Of a DNA stretch of 41,535 nucleotides, positions 38,925 to 41,535 are shown piece after piece (positions within the stretch are counted from its first letter, which is position 1; every line of letters starts with the position of its first letter). The stretch lies in assembly GCA_964601355.1 (NCBI GenBank), contig CAZRNB010000008.1, positions 1-41,535 of the forward strand, given 5' to 3'. The notes beneath the pieces are model-generated. The model searched no databases and was not told where the DNA came from. It saw nothing but the letters and a program-made list of their open reading frames with translations. Made by a program: the position numbers and the translations under genes. The DNA comes from CAZRNB01 sp964601355 (lineage in GTDB: Bacteria; Planctomycetota; Phycisphaerae; Sedimentisphaerales; Anaerobacaceae).

Positions 38925-40073
38925 ATGGCAATAGGTAAAACAATTATGGATAATTCTATTCTACCTATACTTCCAGGACTTCATGCTACAATTCTGAGCA
39001 TATTTCTGGCTGCACTGGTTGCGTTTTGGTTGTACTCCTATCAGATCTTGGACAGACTAAAAGAACAGCTAAATGATCTGAGAACACAAGTAGCTCAGAT
39101 CATGAGTTCCCAATCTTACATTAGAACAGGATCTATTAAACCACAGGAATATCTGAAAAATGGCACCTTGGACTTTCGAGAACTTCGTAAAGAGTTATTT
39201 TTTAGTTCTAGTAATACTGACATTCCGAAAGAACTTGAGAAAAGCCTGGCGGCGAGTGGCATTGATCTAGGACATAAGGAAAGCCAAATAAAGGAAAATG
39301 CAGGACGCATTCTTGATATAATTAGTCTATTTGCAATGAGTTACCCATATTCAGATAGATCTTCGATAGAAGAAAAAGGTGGTATAAAAATTTCTTACGG
39401 GATTACGAGATTAGAATATGAGGCCAAATGGAAAGCCGATTTAATCAGTCTGAATGGCTATTTATCTTGGTTTTGGGAGGGGCGCCGAGAAGAAATATTG
39501 AAAACCGTGTCGCAATATAGGGAAATTCATCTTAGAGAAGAAATCAAACAAGCGAAAGAACTACAAGAAAAAATGATTCGACAAATGAAAGAATCTGCAC
39601 ATGACTCTAACGAAGTCCAAGAATTGCTACAACACGCGAAAGAGTTCCAAAATGATACAATTCAAAGAATGAAAAAATCAAACCAAGAAAATGACTTTTA
39701 TTCTTCAGTAAAGGTAATAGATGATGAAATACCCTACTATGTGACTGATATAAATTATAACCAAATTGTAATTGATTTTTTTAATCGGATCAACTTTATA
39801 CAGAGAAATATTATAAAACCCATAGAAGATTACTCATATAAATTGGATTTTTATGAAAACAAATTCCTTATAAAAAGACATCTTGTTTTTGCTTTAGTTT
39901 TTTCACTAATAATGTTGTTCGCTGGAATATTCCTCCCATTATTTATCAATTTGTATTGGAAACCTCCATACATTAAGTCGGTAGAAGTCGGATTTCTGGT
40001 AGGTACTCTTCTTCCCTATTTTGTTGTTCTATTTTTATTTTTGAAGCAAACTCTTGAAATTAAGTTTAGGTAG
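38925..40073 (+). CDS. Coiled-coil membrane protein
   Basis: The protein has 382 residues. One membrane helix lies near the N-terminus (ATILSIFLAALVAFWLYSY) and two near the C-terminus (HLVFALVFSLIMLFAGIFLPL and VGFLVGTLLPYFVVLFLFL). The 300 residues between are charged and helical, with long coiled-coil runs such as EEIKQAKELQEKMIRQMKE. No family is recognised. ATG 38925 is chosen because the longer frame from 38778 would be translated from the interspersed repeat. The AT-rich codon use differs from umuC next to it, so it may have been acquired. Confidence 0.7.
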   Translation: MAIGKTIMDNSILPILPGLHATILSIFLAALVAFWLYSYQILDRLKEQLNDLRTQVAQIMSSQSYIRTGSIKPQEYLKNGTLDFRELRKELFFSSSNTDIPKELEKSLAASGIDLGHKESQIKENAGRILDIISLFAMSYPYSDRSSIEEKGGIKISYGITRLEYEAKWKADLISLNGYLSWFWEGRREEILKTVSQYREIHLREEIKQAKELQEKMIRQMKESAHDSNEVQELLQHAKEFQNDTIQRMKKSNQENDFYSSVKVIDDEIPYYVTDINYNQIVIDFFNRINFIQRNIIKPIEDYSYKLDFYENKFLIKRHLVFALVFSLIMLFAGIFLPLFINLYWKPPYIKSVEVGFLVGTLLPYFVVLFLFLKQTLEIKFR

Positions 40074-40176
40074 TGTTAACAAGAATCTATTTTACAAATG
40101 GATGCTTTAATTTTGTCTATAAATTCTGTATTTGTTAAAGATACAATTCCGTAACTCAAAACTTAGAAGCTGGTGT

Positions 40177-40214
40177 GAGATTGCCGCGCATAGCTTCGCT
40201 ATGCTCGCAATAAC
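40177..40214. repeat. Partial copy of the GAGATTGC repeat
   Basis: GAGATTGCC followed by AGCGAAGC-type palindromic sequence and CTCGCAATAAC, a shortened hairpin unit related to 38780-38869. It lies just ahead of the DUF72 gene. Confidence 0.6.
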
Positions 40215-40242
40215 GAAGGGTAATAACCGATAAACGTAAAGT

Positions 40243-41133
40243 ATGGCGGGTAATGTTCACATAGGTATAGCAGGTTGGTCGTATCCGGACTGGAAAGGAA
40301 TTGTATATACCCAGCCAAAGGTTGACCAGCTTGAATATGTGAGCAGATTTGTTGATTGCGTTGAAATTAACAGCACGTTCTATAGGCCGCCGTTCGAGAA
40401 AACTACAAAGTCATGGCTCGTCAGAACCGCTGAGAAAAAAGACTTTTTCTTTACCGCCAAGCTGCACAGGGACTTCACTCACGAAGGCAAGATCGATGCC
40501 GAGATGGTAAGGTATTTTCATAAAGGCTTTCAGCCTTTTCTGGAAGCGGATAAGCTAAAACAACTGTTAGCTCAATTCAAGTATGATTTTACAGATTGCC
40601 CGGAGGCTCGGCAGCACTTATCTAAAATCGTGGAGAGCTTCGCCGGTGTGTTCAATCTTGCGGTGGAGGTAAGGCACAAATCATGGGAGAGGCCGGAGGC
40701 TCTTGATTTCCTGCGGCAGCTTGGCGTAACGGTCGCCAACCTTGATTATCCGACGGCACGAAATTCATTCAATTTGCAGCACTGCACCGTTGGCAAAGCC
40801 GGCTATTTCAGGATGCACGGCAGAAATTTTGAAAAATGGTTCAGTAAAGATGCCGGCAGGGACGAAACTTATAATTATTATTATAACACAGACGAGCTTG
40901 CCGATATAAAAAGCAGAATTGACGAATTAGCCGAGGCCTTTGAATTTCTGACGGTTATTGCCAATAATCATTACCGGGGCGCTGAGCTGGCAAATGCAAT
41001 TGAGCTAAAAGTCTTAATTACCGGCCAAAAGCAGCTGGTGCCGGAAGGTCTGTTGAAAGCCTATCCAAATTTGGAAAAGATTGCGGCAATAGCCATCCCC
41101 AAAGCCTACGGCTTTGAGGCTGCCACCCAATAA
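40243..41133 (+). CDS. DUF72 family protein (TIM-barrel-like)
   Basis: The protein has 296 residues. HIGIAGWSYPDWKGIVYTQ, FVDCVEINSTFYRPP, FFFTAKLHRDFTH, AVEVRHKSW and YFRMHGRN are the hallmark motifs of DUF72 (YecE-type) proteins, whose function is unsettled. The last 13 codons (IPKAYGFEAATQ plus stop) come from the left arm of the interspersed repeat that begins at 41093, so the native C-terminus was replaced or extended by the insertion. Confidence 0.88.
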   Translation: MAGNVHIGIAGWSYPDWKGIVYTQPKVDQLEYVSRFVDCVEINSTFYRPPFEKTTKSWLVRTAEKKDFFFTAKLHRDFTHEGKIDAEMVRYFHKGFQPFLEADKLKQLLAQFKYDFTDCPEARQHLSKIVESFAGVFNLAVEVRHKSWERPEALDFLRQLGVTVANLDYPTARNSFNLQHCTVGKAGYFRMHGRNFEKWFSKDAGRDETYNYYYNTDELADIKSRIDELAEAFEFLTVIANNHYRGAELANAIELKVLITGQKQLVPEGLLKAYPNLEKIAAIAIPKAYGFEAATQ

Positions 41134-41200
41134 AACTGAACAACGCGTGGCAGCCTCAAGCCAGCCCCAAGAGAAATCGAAGGGCGCAGCTTGGGGATGG
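41093..41200. repeat. Interspersed inverted repeat CCATCCCCAA (copy 2)
   Basis: Same ends and arms as 36839-36948, with a different centre. Its left arm overlaps the 3' end of the DUF72 gene and supplies the stop codon. Confidence 0.8.
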
Positions 41201-41230
41201 TCATAAACATGGGGCTAAATAGGGTTGGAT

Positions 41231-41535
41231 ATGGACATTTATAATCTTGTTAGTTTCGCAGGGATATTTATTCTTGTTGGCGTTGCGTGGGTGCTTTCGG
41301 CTAACAGGAAAAATATGAACTTCAGGGTCATCGGCTGGGGGATTGGCCTTCAAATATTGATCGCAGTGTTTATTTTCGTTGTCCCTGCAGGTGCAAAACT
41401 TTTTCTGTTCGTCAACGACGTCGTAGTAAAAATTCTGGATTCCGCCTCAGCCGGTGCAAAGTTTGTGTTCGGGCCATTAGCTGAAACAGGCGAAAAATCA
41501 ATGGGTTCTATTTTGGCCTTCCAGGCATTTCCCAC
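41231..41535 (+). CDS. NupC-type nucleoside transporter (5' part)
   Basis: The first 101 codons are present; the gene runs off the window. Membrane helices FAGIFILVGVAWVLS and GLQILIAVFIFVVPAG, NRKNMNFRVIGWG and the FGPLAE...GSILAFQAFP segment match the N-terminal part of concentrative nucleoside transporters, which import nucleosides with Na+ or H+. The ATG at 41231 lacks a strong ribosome-binding site but matches the family start. Confidence 0.85.
   Translation, partial: MDIYNLVSFAGIFILVGVAWVLSANRKNMNFRVIGWGIGLQILIAVFIFVVPAGAKLFLFVNDVVVKILDSASAGAKFVFGPLAETGEKSMGSILAFQAFP

Noticed and set aside
1..41535. CRISPR array
   Set aside because: No run of three or more regularly spaced direct repeats was seen; the repeats present are dispersed inverted elements.
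41350..41535. Open frame on the minus strand at the right edge
   Set aside because: It is the shadow of the nucleoside transporter gene, whose + strand translation matches a known family.

Overview
The window reads as part of a bacterial chromosome, most likely a planctomycete of the Phycisphaerae/Sedimentisphaerae type, carrying a large integrated mobile region. The lineage is an inference from the style of the chromosomal genes (tRNAs without encoded CCA, a planctomycete-like tyrosine recombinase, a signal-peptide HEAT-repeat protein, families of short interspersed inverted repeats) and was not tested by database search. The mobile region fills about 1-33.86 kb. It ends in an excisionase-like gene and a tyrosine recombinase that lie 24 bp from the 3' end of a tRNA-Val gene, the usual arrangement for an element inserted at a tRNA. 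I found no second copy of the tRNA 3' end, so the far boundary is probably outside the window.

Module A (0.3-8.2 kb, + strand) is a tightly packed, Shine-Dalgarno-led operon bounded by intrinsic terminators. It encodes a GHKL ATPase, a DUF2958 protein, six small proteins of unknown function and then a ubiquitin-like pathway: a beta-grasp ubiquitin-like protein, a protein that looks like an E2 fused to a RING-like zinc domain, a JAMM isopeptidase and a minimal E1. Modifier, activation, conjugation/ligation and deconjugation are therefore all represented in four consecutive genes.

Module B (8.3-19.1 kb, both strands) looks archaeal. It has an Orc1/Cdc6-type initiator, a HerA-type ATPase, TATA boxes about 26-28 nt upstream of start codons that lack a Shine-Dalgarno sequence, and GGAGGTG/GGTGA ribosome-binding sites. 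It also carries a PD-(D/E)XK-like nuclease, a DEDD exonuclease, a single-HKD phospholipase D-like protein, a low-molecular-weight phosphatase-like protein, a leftward operon of five small unknown genes, and a ribbon-helix-helix regulator. The 14.1-15.1 kb stretch has no convincing gene but holds strong inverted repeats.

Module C (19.2-33.9 kb) is bacterial in style again: a secreted HEAT-repeat protein flanked by related repeats, a transposase fragment, winged-helix regulators, a membrane-anchored ATPase with zinc and membrane partners, and a second ubiquitin-type cluster. That cluster has a 54-residue protein ending in glycine, an E2-like protein, a JAMM protease, an E1 with a CxxC/CxxC zinc site and an E2-like C-terminal extension, a primase-like protein without the catalytic aspartates, and a YbjN-like protein ending in LGG plus three residues. 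No beta-grasp modifier is visible there.

From 33.9 kb to the end lies ordinary chromosome: tRNA-Val, nitroreductase, tRNA-Ala, zinc-dependent phospholipase C-like protein, a lone receiver domain, umuDC, a coiled-coil membrane protein, a DUF72 protein and the start of a nucleoside transporter, with several copies of interspersed repeats between them. The main interest is one element carrying two different E1/E2/JAMM systems, one with an apparent E2-RING fusion, on either side of an archaeal-type replication module.
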